The translations under genes and the position numbers were made by a program. 34,387 bases of DNA from CAZAYP01 sp964489425 [NCBI: uncultured Verrucomicrobiota bacterium] (GTDB lineage: Bacteria > Verrucomicrobiota > Kiritimatiellia > RZYC01), in NCBI GenBank assembly GCA_964489425.1, contig CAZAYP010000035.1, positions 1 through 34,387 on the forward strand, given 5' to 3'. Positions 8,974 through 17,337 of this stretch are shown here, in pieces (the first letter of the stretch is position 1; each line of letters starts with the position of its first letter). The notes under the pieces are model-generated. The model saw only the letters and a list, made by a program, of their open reading frames with translations, ran no database searches and had not been told where the DNA came from.

Positions 8974-10014
8974 ATGAGGAAGATGGGATGTTTGTTTATA
9001 TTCGGAGCGACCGCGTTCATGGTTTCAGGTCTGGCTTGGGGCCAGGCCCAGAGCCGGGTCGCCGGCGGCCAGGCGGGCAATGCGGAGGACGATGGGTCGT
9101 GGATGCTCCTGTCCATACCCCATGTGCGGCCCACACCCACGCCAGCCGCGGACATGGCGGCCATCCCGGCCGGGAGCTTCGCGATGGGCAACGCGACCAA
9201 CGTGTTCCCGGCCAGCGAAGGCCACCAGGACGAGTTGCCGCAGCACGCGGTGCAGGTGCGCACGTTTTACATCGCGCGCTGCGAGGTGACCAAGGCGCAG
9301 TGGGATGTCGTCTATAACTGGGCGCTCACCAACGGCTATCACTTTGACCATCCCGGATCCGGCAAGGCCGCCATCCACCCGGTGCACACGGTCAGCTGGT
9401 ACGACGTGGTGAAGTGGTGCAATGCGCGCAGCCAGAAAGAGGGTCTGACGCCCTGCTACTACACCAGCGCCGATCAGGCCACGGTCTTCAAGACCGGCAC
9501 GAACAACCTGGCCAATGACTGCGTCAAGTGGACCGCCCACGGCTACCGACTGCCCACGGAAGCGGAGTGGGAAAAGGCGGCGCGGGGCGGGGTGGCGGAC
9601 CTGCGTTTCCCCTGGGTCAACTTCACTAACAATATCGCCCATGCGAAAGCCAACTACTACGGTTCCCATGGGCTCTATAGCTACGACCTGAGCATTGGTT
9701 ATCACCCCAGTTTCACCAACGGGGCCGCGCCCTACACCGGCCAGGTGGGCAGTTTTGCGCCCAACGGATACGGGCTGTACGACGCCATCGGGAATGTGCA
9801 GGAATGGTGCTGGGACTGGTTTGACGCAGCCTACTATGGGTCATCTCCGGCCCTCGATCCCCGCGGGCCGGCCGAGACGTCGGGCCGTACGTACCGCGGC
9901 GGTGCCTGGATGAACATTTCCTCCTTGTGCCGGGTCGCCGAGCGCGCATACTACACCCCCAATTCCGCCAACATGTACATAGGATTCCGGGTGGTCCAGC
10001 ACCCCGGCTGGTGA
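8974..10014 (+). CDS. Exported FGE-sulfatase (SUMF1-like) domain protein, probably not a formylglycine-generating enzyme
   Basis: The 346-residue product has a signal peptide (about 1-24, ending LAWGQA). An FGE-sulfatase domain covers about residues 60-342, with the family markers IPAGSFAMG, EVTKAQW, PVHTVSWYD, RLPTEAEWEKAARGG, GNVQEWCWDW, YRGGAW and IGFRVV. In true formylglycine-generating enzymes two cysteines five residues apart follow the GGS(F/Y) motif (C336 and C341 in human SUMF1). Here the first is Asn314 and only Cys319 remains, so copper-dependent FGE chemistry is unlikely. Related fold members act as binding or scaffold domains, or as other oxidoreductases. The start is supported by AAGGAG at 8962-8967. 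It lies 46 nt after the giant protein gene and is probably co-transcribed with it. No sulfatase gene is seen in the window. Confidence 0.85.
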   Translation: MRKMGCLFIFGATAFMVSGLAWGQAQSRVAGGQAGNAEDDGSWMLLSIPHVRPTPTPAADMAAIPAGSFAMGNATNVFPASEGHQDELPQHAVQVRTFYIARCEVTKAQWDVVYNWALTNGYHFDHPGSGKAAIHPVHTVSWYDVVKWCNARSQKEGLTPCYYTSADQATVFKTGTNNLANDCVKWTAHGYRLPTEAEWEKAARGGVADLRFPWVNFTNNIAHAKANYYGSHGLYSYDLSIGYHPSFTNGAAPYTGQVGSFAPNGYGLYDAIGNVQEWCWDWFDAAYYGSSPALDPRGPAETSGRTYRGGAWMNISSLCRVAERAYYTPNSANMYIGFRVVQHPGW

Positions 10015-10130
10015 GCCGGTTGCGCGCGGCGGTTCCGGTGCGGCCAGCCGGGCAATATCCATGAAACTGGAGTCGTGGACAGGGGGTGAAGCTTGGGTGT
10101 CAAGCAATCCAGCAGAGGAGCACGAGCAAA

Positions 10131-13100
10131 ATGAGCGGCATACTTAAAGTGGCGGTCGTGCTTGGCTGGGCGGGTGCTGCCTGCAGCCAGACGGCACCCG
10201 GCCCTGGCGATGCGATCCCCTGGACGGTCGCGGAAGACGCCGGGGTGGCGCGCAGCAACGCATGGGTGTGCAACGGCCTGCCCGTGGCGCGGGAGCTGGA
10301 CTGGCGAGAACCGGGGGAACTGGCTGTCCGGCTGACCAACGGCGCGTGCGTGCCGGCCCAGTTCGAGGTGCTCAGCCGCTGGGCCGGCGGGGTGACCTCC
10401 ACCCAGCCGATCCAGTGGTTGCTGGTCACCTTCCCCGCCAGCCTGGCGCCCGGGGAAACGCTGGGCGGCCGGATCGAGCGCGGGTCCAACGGCGCCTTCT
10501 CCGGCCTGGTGTCGGTCAGCACCAGCAACAACAGCCTGTTCGTCAACACCGGCGCGGCGCTTTTCGGCATCCCGACCAACCGGTTCGGGGTGTTCAGCCA
10601 TGTGGCCGTGTCCGATGGCGCGGGCGCTTGGCGCCCGCCCCTGGTCAATGACGCGGCGCCGGCGCAACTGCTGGTGGCGGGCTCCGGCGTGTGCACGGCC
10701 GAACCGCCCGAGGAAGTCACCCTCGAACACCAGGGACCGCTGCGGGTGACGGTCAGGACGGCCGGCCACTTCGCGCCCGCGCCCGGCAGCGCCGGCCGGT
10801 TCCGCTACATCCTGCGCTACCACTTTTTCGCTGGCAACCCGGGCGTGGATCTGGATTTTTATTACGATTGCCCCACGGCTGTGGATGGCGGCACCGGCTA
10901 CGAAGGCTATGAGACCAATGCCTATTTCCTGGTCCAGCGCCTGGCGCTGGTCCAGCCGCTGGCCCTCCTGGGCGTCCCGCAGGCGCACTTGGCCGCCGAG
11001 CCGGGCCAGGCGCGGGACCTGGCCGCCGCCAACCTGCCGGCCGCGCTCACCCAGCACTTGCGGCTGGCACTGCGCGCACCCGACCGCTACACCATCTCTG
11101 CGCAGGGCTTCGCCACGAACGGGACCCGCGCCACTCGCCCCGTGGCCGCCGTGCGCGGCGCGAACGGCGGCCTGGCCGCCAGCCTGAGCAAGATGTGGCG
11201 CCACGAGCCCCAAGCCCTGCAAATCACCACCAACGCGCTGATCATCGAAATCATCGCCACCAACCAGTGGCTGGGCCCGCGCCAGGGCGCCGCGGCCATG
11301 GCGCGCCTGGTGGCGTTGGCGCCGGCCGCGGATTTCTCCGCCGCGGCCGCCGGGATGGTCGCGCAGCTCGACCATCCGATCGTGGCCTGGCCGGACCGCG
11401 CCTGCGTGGCCGAAAGCCGGGCGCTGGGCGAACTCTGGGACGGCTCGGACGACGGCGTGGCCCAGGCCTGCCTGGGCCTGGCAACGGGCATCACCGCCAA
11501 CACGCTGTACTATTTGCCGGACCATGGCATGCATGGCTTCATGACCTGGGGCCTGGCGCCGCGCCTTTACGCCAACCCGATCTTTGCCGACGAGGTGGGC
11601 GACACCAACACGTGGGACGGCTACTACCTCGGCGCCACGTTCACCGACTACCACAACATGTTCTACAACGCGGCCCGCGGGTTCGCGCTGACCGGCGATC
11701 GCCGTGCCCTGCACGAGTTGTGCATCCCCGCGGCCCGGCGCGCCCTGTCCACCCTCATCGTCCAGGGGGAAACACTGGGCGAGGACCGCACCGGCTGGGG
11801 CCCGATCGGCTATGGCGGCTATCGCCGTGACAACAACGGGTCGCACTCCTATTTCCGCAACCTGTTTTTCTACTACTGGCTTACCGGCGACCGCCACGTG
11901 CCGGAGTTGCTGGCACAAGGGGCGGCATTCCGACGCCTGCAATACACCCGGCGGCCGGACATGACGCTGATCCCGCCCGAGGAGGTGCCGTCCGATTACT
12001 GGCTGGCCCAGACGCCGGGCCGGATGATCTCGCAGGCGGCCGAGATCAACTGGTTCCTCGGCCATGCCTGGGACGAGACGTACCTGGCGGACTTCAGCAA
12101 CCAGATGGCGCGGATCGCCTCCTGCCACATGGCCTTGCTGACGAACAGCGCCGGCGAGGAGTGCTGCTTCATGTTCGAAAACCCGATGCGTACGAACCCG
12201 GGGATGAGCGAGGTGCAGCAGCCGTGGATGAGCGCCCTCTATCCCCTGGACAACCTGTGGCGCTTGTACAGCGAGTTCGGCGACCTGGCCTTGGGCCCGG
12301 AAAATGTCCGCATTTCCCGGATTTTCCAGGGGTTTGAGCGGTTTGTCTGGACCATCATCGCCCGCATCCCGCCGGGCAGCAGCGGCACCGCCACCAGTCC
12401 CATGGCCAATTCCTGCAATATATTCTGGTCCGGCCCGCGGGTAGGCGGCGCGTACGTCACCAACGACTGGACCTACGTGGATCCGGATTCCCTGTTATAT
12501 ATCGGCGGCAAATCCGCGCTCACCGCGCCCCTGTTCCGGGCCGCGTATTTGCGCAACATGGAAGCCGGAATGCTGCAGCGCGCGCAAAGTCTGGAAGCTT
12601 ACGCCCTTGCCAATGCCAACGAGGGATCAGCGTGCTGGGACAAGGTGACCGGTGAGTTCTACCAGAACATCCTGCCGGCCACGGCCTATTACTCGCCGCG
12701 GATTAGCGGGACCGTCGCTTATGGCGGAAGCCGCACCGGCGCGTGCATCGTGGTGGCAGTCACCGAACCCGGCAGTTGGAACACGAACCGGGCCTGCCGC
12801 CTGCCCGCGCCCGGCGCGTACGCGTTCGACCACCTGCCGTTCGTGTCCAACTACTGGGTGGCGGCCTTCCTGGACACAAACGGGTCCGGGGAATATGAGC
12901 CGGGCGAGCCGCAGGGCCGCTATCCCGGCGCCAGCCTGGCCCTGACCGGCAATCTCGCGGGCATCGACATCACGCTGTCCGACCTGCCGCCCATTCGGCT
13001 GGACCTGGCGCCGGGCAACTCGCCGGAAACCGTGATCGTGCAATGGACCGCGCTGAGCAACGGCGTGTTCCAGTTGCGCCGCGGGCCCAGCGCGGGGAAT

Positions 13101-13217
13101 CTCCCGCAATCCGCGGCCACCGTCCGCAGTTACACTGGCATCGAAGGCCTGACCTGCTGCTACACCGACGACGTCGGTTCCGTCACCTCGGCCTTCTATT
13201 TCATTCTGCAGCAGTAG
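10131..13217 (+). CDS. Exported PcRGLX/YetA-like protein, candidate exo-polysaccharide lyase
   Basis: The 1028-residue product starts at the ATG at 10131, with GAGGAG at 10115-10120 and a hydrophobic signal segment directly after it. A GTG at 10086 would add 15 residues that do not look like a signal. Residues 20-330 are beta-rich and follow the pattern of the N-terminal RIFT-barrel of exo-rhamnogalacturonan lyase-like proteins: VARSN, a VPAQFEVLSRW-type segment, LLVTFPASLAPGE. A long helical region (about 400-830), rich in Trp, Tyr and His, suits an alpha/alpha toroid. The C-terminal 200 residues hold a carboxypeptidase-regulatory-like sandwich (DTNGSGEYEPGEPQGRY) and a final beta domain. 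It would act outside the cell on an acidic polysaccharide, but family and substrate are inferred from pattern only. A general exported glycan-binding protein is the alternative. Confidence 0.7.
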   Translation: MSGILKVAVVLGWAGAACSQTAPGPGDAIPWTVAEDAGVARSNAWVCNGLPVARELDWREPGELAVRLTNGACVPAQFEVLSRWAGGVTSTQPIQWLLVTFPASLAPGETLGGRIERGSNGAFSGLVSVSTSNNSLFVNTGAALFGIPTNRFGVFSHVAVSDGAGAWRPPLVNDAAPAQLLVAGSGVCTAEPPEEVTLEHQGPLRVTVRTAGHFAPAPGSAGRFRYILRYHFFAGNPGVDLDFYYDCPTAVDGGTGYEGYETNAYFLVQRLALVQPLALLGVPQAHLAAEPGQARDLAAANLPAALTQHLRLALRAPDRYTISAQGFATNGTRATRPVAAVRGANGGLAASLSKMWRHEPQALQITTNALIIEIIATNQWLGPRQGAAAMARLVALAPAADFSAAAAGMVAQLDHPIVAWPDRACVAESRALGELWDGSDDGVAQACLGLATGITANTLYYLPDHGMHGFMTWGLAPRLYANPIFADEVGDTNTWDGYYLGATFTDYHNMFYNAARGFALTGDRRALHELCIPAARRALSTLIVQGETLGEDRTGWGPIGYGGYRRDNNGSHSYFRNLFFYYWLTGDRHVPELLAQGAAFRRLQYTRRPDMTLIPPEEVPSDYWLAQTPGRMISQAAEINWFLGHAWDETYLADFSNQMARIASCHMALLTNSAGEECCFMFENPMRTNPGMSEVQQPWMSALYPLDNLWRLYSEFGDLALGPENVRISRIFQGFERFVWTIIARIPPGSSGTATSPMANSCNIFWSGPRVGGAYVTNDWTYVDPDSLLYIGGKSALTAPLFRAAYLRNMEAGMLQRAQSLEAYALANANEGSACWDKVTGEFYQNILPATAYYSPRISGTVAYGGSRTGACIVVAVTEPGSWNTNRACRLPAPGAYAFDHLPFVSNYWVAAFLDTNGSGEYEPGEPQGRYPGASLALTGNLAGIDITLSDLPPIRLDLAPGNSPETVIVQWTALSNGVFQLRRGPSAGNLPQSAATVRSYTGIEGLTCCYTDDVGSVTSAFYFILQQ

Positions 13218-13516
13218 GCATGATGACGGCCATTACCACTCCGTTTGTTACGGCGGGCCCAGCGACGGAAAGGTAATAAAAGAGGACAACCAAAAGGGGA
13301 AATAAGGACGAAGAAGAGGACCCTCATCATATGAGCCTTACAACTACAGCGCTGCGATCGGTCGGCTGGTGCCGACCGCCCTTCCGAACGCCTTTGTTTT
13401 TTCGCTTGAGGCCGGAACGATGCGGTCCAGTCGCTTGGGTTCTGCTTTCCTTTGTTGGCCAAGCGGGATCTGCTTCCGGCCGCAACGGCCCCGGCCCAAA
13501 GGATGTTCATCGCCAG
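13218..13516. other. 299-nt spacer with a purine-rich tract and a perfect hairpin
   Basis: The spacer begins after the lyase-like gene. A strongly purine-rich stretch runs from about 13270 to 13320. A perfect 8-bp hairpin follows at 13359-13378, then a T-rich stretch near 13393-13401. The frame of the next gene is open back to an ATG at 13331, preceded by AGAGGA, but codons between 13331 and 13516 lack the strong G/C third-position bias of the neighbouring genes. I read this stretch as untranslated leader or intergenic DNA. Confidence 0.45.
13359..13378. other. Perfect 8-bp inverted repeat (hairpin) upstream of the glycosidase-like gene
   Basis: The arms CGGTCGGC and GCCGACCG flank a TGGT loop. 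A T-rich tract (TTTGTTTTTT) begins about 14 nt downstream of the stem, too far for a textbook intrinsic terminator. It may be a weak terminator for the upstream gene or a leader structure for the next one. Confidence 0.4.
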
Positions 13517-15253
13517 ATGGGCCGCCCGGCGCGCCGGCCTTGGCCATGGCGCTGGGTCGGGGCCGTCGCATTATCCTGGTGTTCAGAAGTTGCGGCGGAC
13601 CAGCCGCTCCCCCTGGCGATCGCGCTCACGACCGACAACTACCCCGTGCTCTCGTGGCCCACGGTCAGCAATGCCCCGGTGGGCATCGCAGCCTGCAGCA
13701 ACCTGACCGGCGCCACCTGGACCCTGTTGTCGATGCAACGCATGCCGCGCGACCGCGAGGATGGCGTTACCCGCAGCCGGGACACGTTGTTTTCCGAACC
13801 GTTCCTCTGCTACCGCCTGACGGTTCCCGGCCCGTCATCCGCCGCCAGTTTCGGCGTGCTCCCGCCCAATGGGACCTCGCTGGCGACGATCCGGGACCAG
13901 TTGGGCGCCGGTTATTACCGGTTCAAGATCCAATGGGCCGACCTCGAACCCCAGCCCGGGGTCTACGACTTCACGAACCTGGACCAGCGCTTGTCACGGC
14001 TGGAGGCGGAAGGCCTGCGGGCCCTGCCGAGCCTGTGCGTCGGCCGCGGCTGGATGAACCATCGCCAGCCGGTTCCGCCCGGTTCGCCCGAGCCCCAGTC
14101 CTTTCCGCCCGACGACCTCACCACCAACTGGAATACGCAGTTCGGGTACAGCTCCAATTACTATTTTTTCCTGACCCGGTTCATGCAGCGATACCCCAAA
14201 CGGTTTGATGGCCTCGTCATCGAAATCGAAGAAAACTCCAGCCTCTTCTGGGGCGGCGGCGTGGTCAATACCAACGGAGACATGGACCCCTTTTTGAGCG
14301 CCGCGGAGTATGTGCGGTTGCTGAAAACCGCCTACAAAGCCATCAAGGAACAGGATCCGGCGGTGATGGTCACCGATGGCGGGATGGTCAGCGAGATGTG
14401 GGGCGTAGTCATGGCCAGGGACTGGTGGGGCCGGGGCGCCACCTCGCTGGCTGCGGCCGTGGATTTCGCGTACCAGTACTGTTCCTATGGTCTGCCCACC
14501 AGTTCGGTTCCCACCTGGGCCACGCCGGCGGCGCTGGCTTACGCCATCACCAATCAAGCCTCGCCGCTCAATACCAATACTTGGGTCAAAGCCAACACCT
14601 TGCTCGATGGGTTCAGCGGCGCCCTCGACCAGGTGAACTTTCACTATTACCAGAGCTTCCGCTGGCTGCCGACGCTCACGGACTGGATCCGCGAGCGCAT
14701 GTTGCGCGCGCCGCAACCCTACCTGGTGCCCCTGTTATGCAACGAGCTGGGCCTGTGCGGCGTGGCGGACTTGGGCTGCGAACCGGAACCCGCTTTCTCC
14801 GCGGCCGAACTGGACCGGCAAGCCCGCGAAGTCTTCAAGAACCTGGTCCTGTCACGGGTAGCCGATTTGCGCTGCACGATCTGGTTTTCCGTGGATACCG
14901 TGTGCATTGAAGACAAAGATAAAGTCGGCCTGTTCAGTTCGGCGACCACCCTCCGGCCCGGCGGACTGGTTTACAGCAATGTCGTGCGCCAGTTCGCCCG
15001 CGGCGTCATCTGGACCGGATCCGCGGCCGCCGGATCGAATCTGTTCCATTACACCATGGCCAACCCATCCAACCAGCCGGTTTTGGAGGCCATTTGGACC
15101 GAATATACCAATGCGGTCGTCACCCTGGCCGCGCCCGCCGGCTGTTCCAATGCTGTCATGACCGATTACCTCGGGAACGATAGCAGCCGTTTATTGCCGG
15201 ATGGCTGGCTGACCTGGACGGCTTCCGCGCCGGTGTTCATCCAATGGCAATGA
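13517..15253 (+). CDS. Exported clan GH-A-like glycoside hydrolase
   Basis: The preferred start at 13517 gives 578 residues with a plausible signal peptide: an Arg-rich n-region, the core VGAVALSW, then EVAA followed by Asp. An upstream in-frame ATG at 13331 gives 640 residues, but that extension has atypical codon use and no signal. A short beta domain precedes a TIM-barrel-like region opening with RFKIQWADLEPQPGVYDF and LDQRLSRLEAEGLRALPSL, typical of clan GH-A enzymes (GH5, GH39, GH42 and relatives). Candidate catalytic acids are in VIEIEENS (E236, E238, E239) on one strand end and E410 in CNELGL on a later one. The exact GH family cannot be fixed by eye. It is probably exported to attack the same polymer as the neighbouring lyase-like protein. 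Confidence 0.7.
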   Translation: MGRPARRPWPWRWVGAVALSWCSEVAADQPLPLAIALTTDNYPVLSWPTVSNAPVGIAACSNLTGATWTLLSMQRMPRDREDGVTRSRDTLFSEPFLCYRLTVPGPSSAASFGVLPPNGTSLATIRDQLGAGYYRFKIQWADLEPQPGVYDFTNLDQRLSRLEAEGLRALPSLCVGRGWMNHRQPVPPGSPEPQSFPPDDLTTNWNTQFGYSSNYYFFLTRFMQRYPKRFDGLVIEIEENSSLFWGGGVVNTNGDMDPFLSAAEYVRLLKTAYKAIKEQDPAVMVTDGGMVSEMWGVVMARDWWGRGATSLAAAVDFAYQYCSYGLPTSSVPTWATPAALAYAITNQASPLNTNTWVKANTLLDGFSGALDQVNFHYYQSFRWLPTLTDWIRERMLRAPQPYLVPLLCNELGLCGVADLGCEPEPAFSAAELDRQAREVFKNLVLSRVADLRCTIWFSVDTVCIEDKDKVGLFSSATTLRPGGLVYSNVVRQFARGVIWTGSAAAGSNLFHYTMANPSNQPVLEAIWTEYTNAVVTLAAPAGCSNAVMTDYLGNDSSRLLPDGWLTWTASAPVFIQWQ

Positions 15254-15263
15254 CCGGCCGGAT

Positions 15264-15310
15264 GGGCGGGCCGGCGCGCCGCCGCCCGGCTGAGCCTTTG
15301 ATTTTCTACG
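15264..15310 (+). terminator. Possible terminator between convergent genes
   Basis: GGGCGG (15264-15269) can pair with CCGCCC (15282-15287) around a GC-rich self-complementary core. TTTGATTTT begins about 10 nt later. The site lies in the 89-nt gap between the glycosidase-like gene and the convergent gene at 15343. The offset of the T-run makes the call weak. Confidence 0.3.
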
Positions 15311-15342
15311 GTCGATGGGAAGGTTGAACGGCGGAAGTCGGG

Positions 15343-16017
15343 TTAGTTGATCTTGAATGATGCTAATATTTCCTCGTATTCGGCCTGCAGTTCCGCAAAC
15401 AGATCCTGGGGACACGAGAACGTCAACTGAAACAGCAGGTTGCCTTTCTGACACAGCACCAGGATTATCTTTGCCGGAACATTATTTCTGGTAACACGGC
15501 AATCCATTCTGACAGCCTCTGCACCATCCAGGCGCATCTTGCGGCGGCCGTCCACCCGGAAGGTGGCATTCCTCTTTTGCATGGCGACCAGGGCGTCATC
15601 CATGATCCTGTCGAGGCTTGCCGGGTCCTGCATCTTGAGGACAATAAAAGCAGAAGAGTCCCTGGTGGCCGTCAGCGAAAGACCGCCGGCCTGAGACGCG
15701 ACGTACTTGTATCCGGAGGGGATGAGTACCTGGTATCCGTCCGCAGAAGAGAACATGAAATTTTTCGCAACGATCTGCCCGGAGTTCTGCATGGTCTTTC
15801 CGACTGATTCCCGCGAAGGAAGCCGCGCCGCCAGGTATTCACGGCCGGCCAGCGTGAACTCAGCAACATTGTAAAGAATCAACAGGATGAATACTGCCAA
15901 GACCCATTTTTTCTTGTACAGTTGCTTGGTTCCGGGCTTGAAGTAGTACCAAAGCAGCAGGGCTGCCGCCAGGATCATGATTCCATTATCGATGCTTTGC
16001 GCAATAAGATTCGTCAT
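15343..16017 (-). CDS. Two-TM membrane-anchored protein of unknown function
   Basis: The 224-residue product has two hydrophobic segments near the N-terminus (about 10-26 and 38-55) joined by a Lys-rich loop (KQLYKKK). An approximately 165-residue mixed alpha/beta domain follows. It contains GYQVLIPSGYKYV, an S-A-F-I-V-L-K-M strand and a late LFQLTFSCP segment, loosely like the PsbP/DUF1795-type fold in which a small exported domain is read as a tolerance or lipoprotein-like module. That resemblance is tentative. Its start is only 8 nt after the stop of the gene at 16026-17081, so the two form an operon. Base composition is less GC-extreme than in the neighbouring genes. No catalytic motif was recognised. 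Confidence 0.7.
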   Translation of the reverse strand: MTNLIAQSIDNGIMILAAALLLWYYFKPGTKQLYKKKWVLAVFILLILYNVAEFTLAGREYLAARLPSRESVGKTMQNSGQIVAKNFMFSSADGYQVLIPSGYKYVASQAGGLSLTATRDSSAFIVLKMQDPASLDRIMDDALVAMQKRNATFRVDGRRKMRLDGAEAVRMDCRVTRNNVPAKIILVLCQKGNLLFQLTFSCPQDLFAELQAEYEEILASFKIN

Positions 16018-16025
16018 GGGTTTTT

Positions 16026-17081
16026 CTACTTCAGAGAGTCGACCGTCGCGGAGCCGGAGTAGAGCAGCGCACCCTCATATACGGAGAGCGTGAACCGGCC
16101 CTCCACGGCGCCCCGCTGGCCACGCTGGCCGACCCGGATGGGTTCCGCTGATTCCTCCGCGGGCAGGACAAGGTCCGCCTCTTTCGGGATGGTGAGGCGG
16201 AGTTTATGGATCGGCGAATCCGCATCCAGGTCCAGATCGCCCGCTGGCACTTTGACCGTGAACTCAGTATCCGTCTTGTTCCGGATGATAAGGCTCAGTT
16301 GCCGGCCGCCGGATCCCGCCAGGGGTTGGACTTCGATGGCCAGGCGGCCGGCCATGTAGCCCTCGGCCAAGCCCACCGTGGCCGGCGCCAGCGGCGCTGG
16401 CGCGGCGGGTGACGGTTCGGGGCCCGAAGCCGCCGCGATCGACTGATCGAGGCCGGTGTTCTGCAGGTTCATCTCGTAATCGTAGGGCGGCGCATCAACG
16501 GTCCCGGTAATCCGGCCGACCTGGCGGACGATCGCGAAGGGTACGCTTTCGCACAGCCAGATCGTACCGTCCTCCTGTGCCGGGGCGGGGCCGCCGGTGC
16601 GCAGCGAGTAGGCGTAGCGGTCGCACGTGTAACCGGCGACGGGTTCGGTCGCCTCGAACGTCACGGCGCCACGGTAGTCTTTCCCGGATTGCCGTATGCT
16701 CTCCAGCGTCGCCGGGTCCACCGGCATGACGGTCGTACCGAACATCATGGTCATCTTCTCGGCCAATTTATTGTAGCTCAGCCCATCGCGGGCGAGGACG
16801 AAATCCTTGGACATCGTGTACAGGTTTTTCGATTCGCTGCCCTGTCCCGGCCCAGCCAGGATCTTGACCGCCATCTGGAGGACGACGTGCTCATCCTCAT
16901 CGGCCAGCCGCTGGTAGGTGAACCGGGACTGGGCCCCGTCGGGGGAGGTCTGCAGGTATTCAACCCAGCTTCCCGGTTTCGTGGCATCAAAATAGTTCTT
17001 TTTCAATTCCCCGCCACGCGCTATGGACAGGCCGACAAAGAAAACGCCTGCCACGATCCAACTTCCTTTTGCTATGCGCAT
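16026..17081 (-). CDS. Exported protein of unknown function, first gene of a two-gene operon
   Basis: The start at 17081 gives 351 residues. It is preceded by GGGAGG with a short spacer and opens with a signal peptide (MRIAKGSWIVAGVFFVGLSIA). The frame extends upstream to 17270, but the extra 63 residues do not resemble a secreted protein. The N-terminal half (about 25-210) has a PGSWVEY segment, an RLADEDEHVV segment and GYTCDRY, as in beta-sheet exported domains that report on a bound ligand, though I cannot name the family. A Pro/Ala-rich linker (about 215-235) leads to a second beta domain ending in LYSGSATVDSLK. The 8-nt gap to the following membrane protein suggests they act together in the envelope. 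Confidence 0.75.
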   Translation of the reverse strand: MRIAKGSWIVAGVFFVGLSIARGGELKKNYFDATKPGSWVEYLQTSPDGAQSRFTYQRLADEDEHVVLQMAVKILAGPGQGSESKNLYTMSKDFVLARDGLSYNKLAEKMTMMFGTTVMPVDPATLESIRQSGKDYRGAVTFEATEPVAGYTCDRYAYSLRTGGPAPAQEDGTIWLCESVPFAIVRQVGRITGTVDAPPYDYEMNLQNTGLDQSIAAASGPEPSPAAPAPLAPATVGLAEGYMAGRLAIEVQPLAGSGGRQLSLIIRNKTDTEFTVKVPAGDLDLDADSPIHKLRLTIPKEADLVLPAEESAEPIRVGQRGQRGAVEGRFTLSVYEGALLYSGSATVDSLK

Positions 17082-17337
17082 ATGACCTCCCATTGAACGC
17101 GGAGCGCTTCCGCCGCCAGCGACGAAATACCACCTTGCCGCCGTCGCGGTCAACGCATACTTGAACTCACAATTGAAGGCATGGGCCGGCTGAACCTGGG
17201 ACAGTTCATTTGCAGGGAGCAAGGCGGCCCGTCTATTCTGCAATACCCTATAAGCGCCGACATTCCACATCCCGATATCGTCACCAAGGATAACGAGGAG
17301 GTTCGGCTGATGTCAGCGCCGTGACCTTGGCGTTCTA
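17082..17337. other. Intergenic region, nothing recognised
   Basis: This 256-nt stretch lies between the MFS gene and the exported-protein operon on the same strand. The open frame that continues through it from 17081 has no signal peptide or family resemblance. It presumably holds the promoter of the two-gene operon, but no convincing -35/-10 pair was found. Confidence 0.4.

Noticed and set aside
8974-10014. Reading this gene as a true formylglycine-generating enzyme serving sulfatases
   Set aside because: One of the two copper-binding cysteines is Asn and no sulfatase gene is in the window.
9951-12128. 725-codon antisense open frame
   Set aside because: It lies opposite the lyase-like gene, is of low complexity, and crosses the end of the preceding gene.
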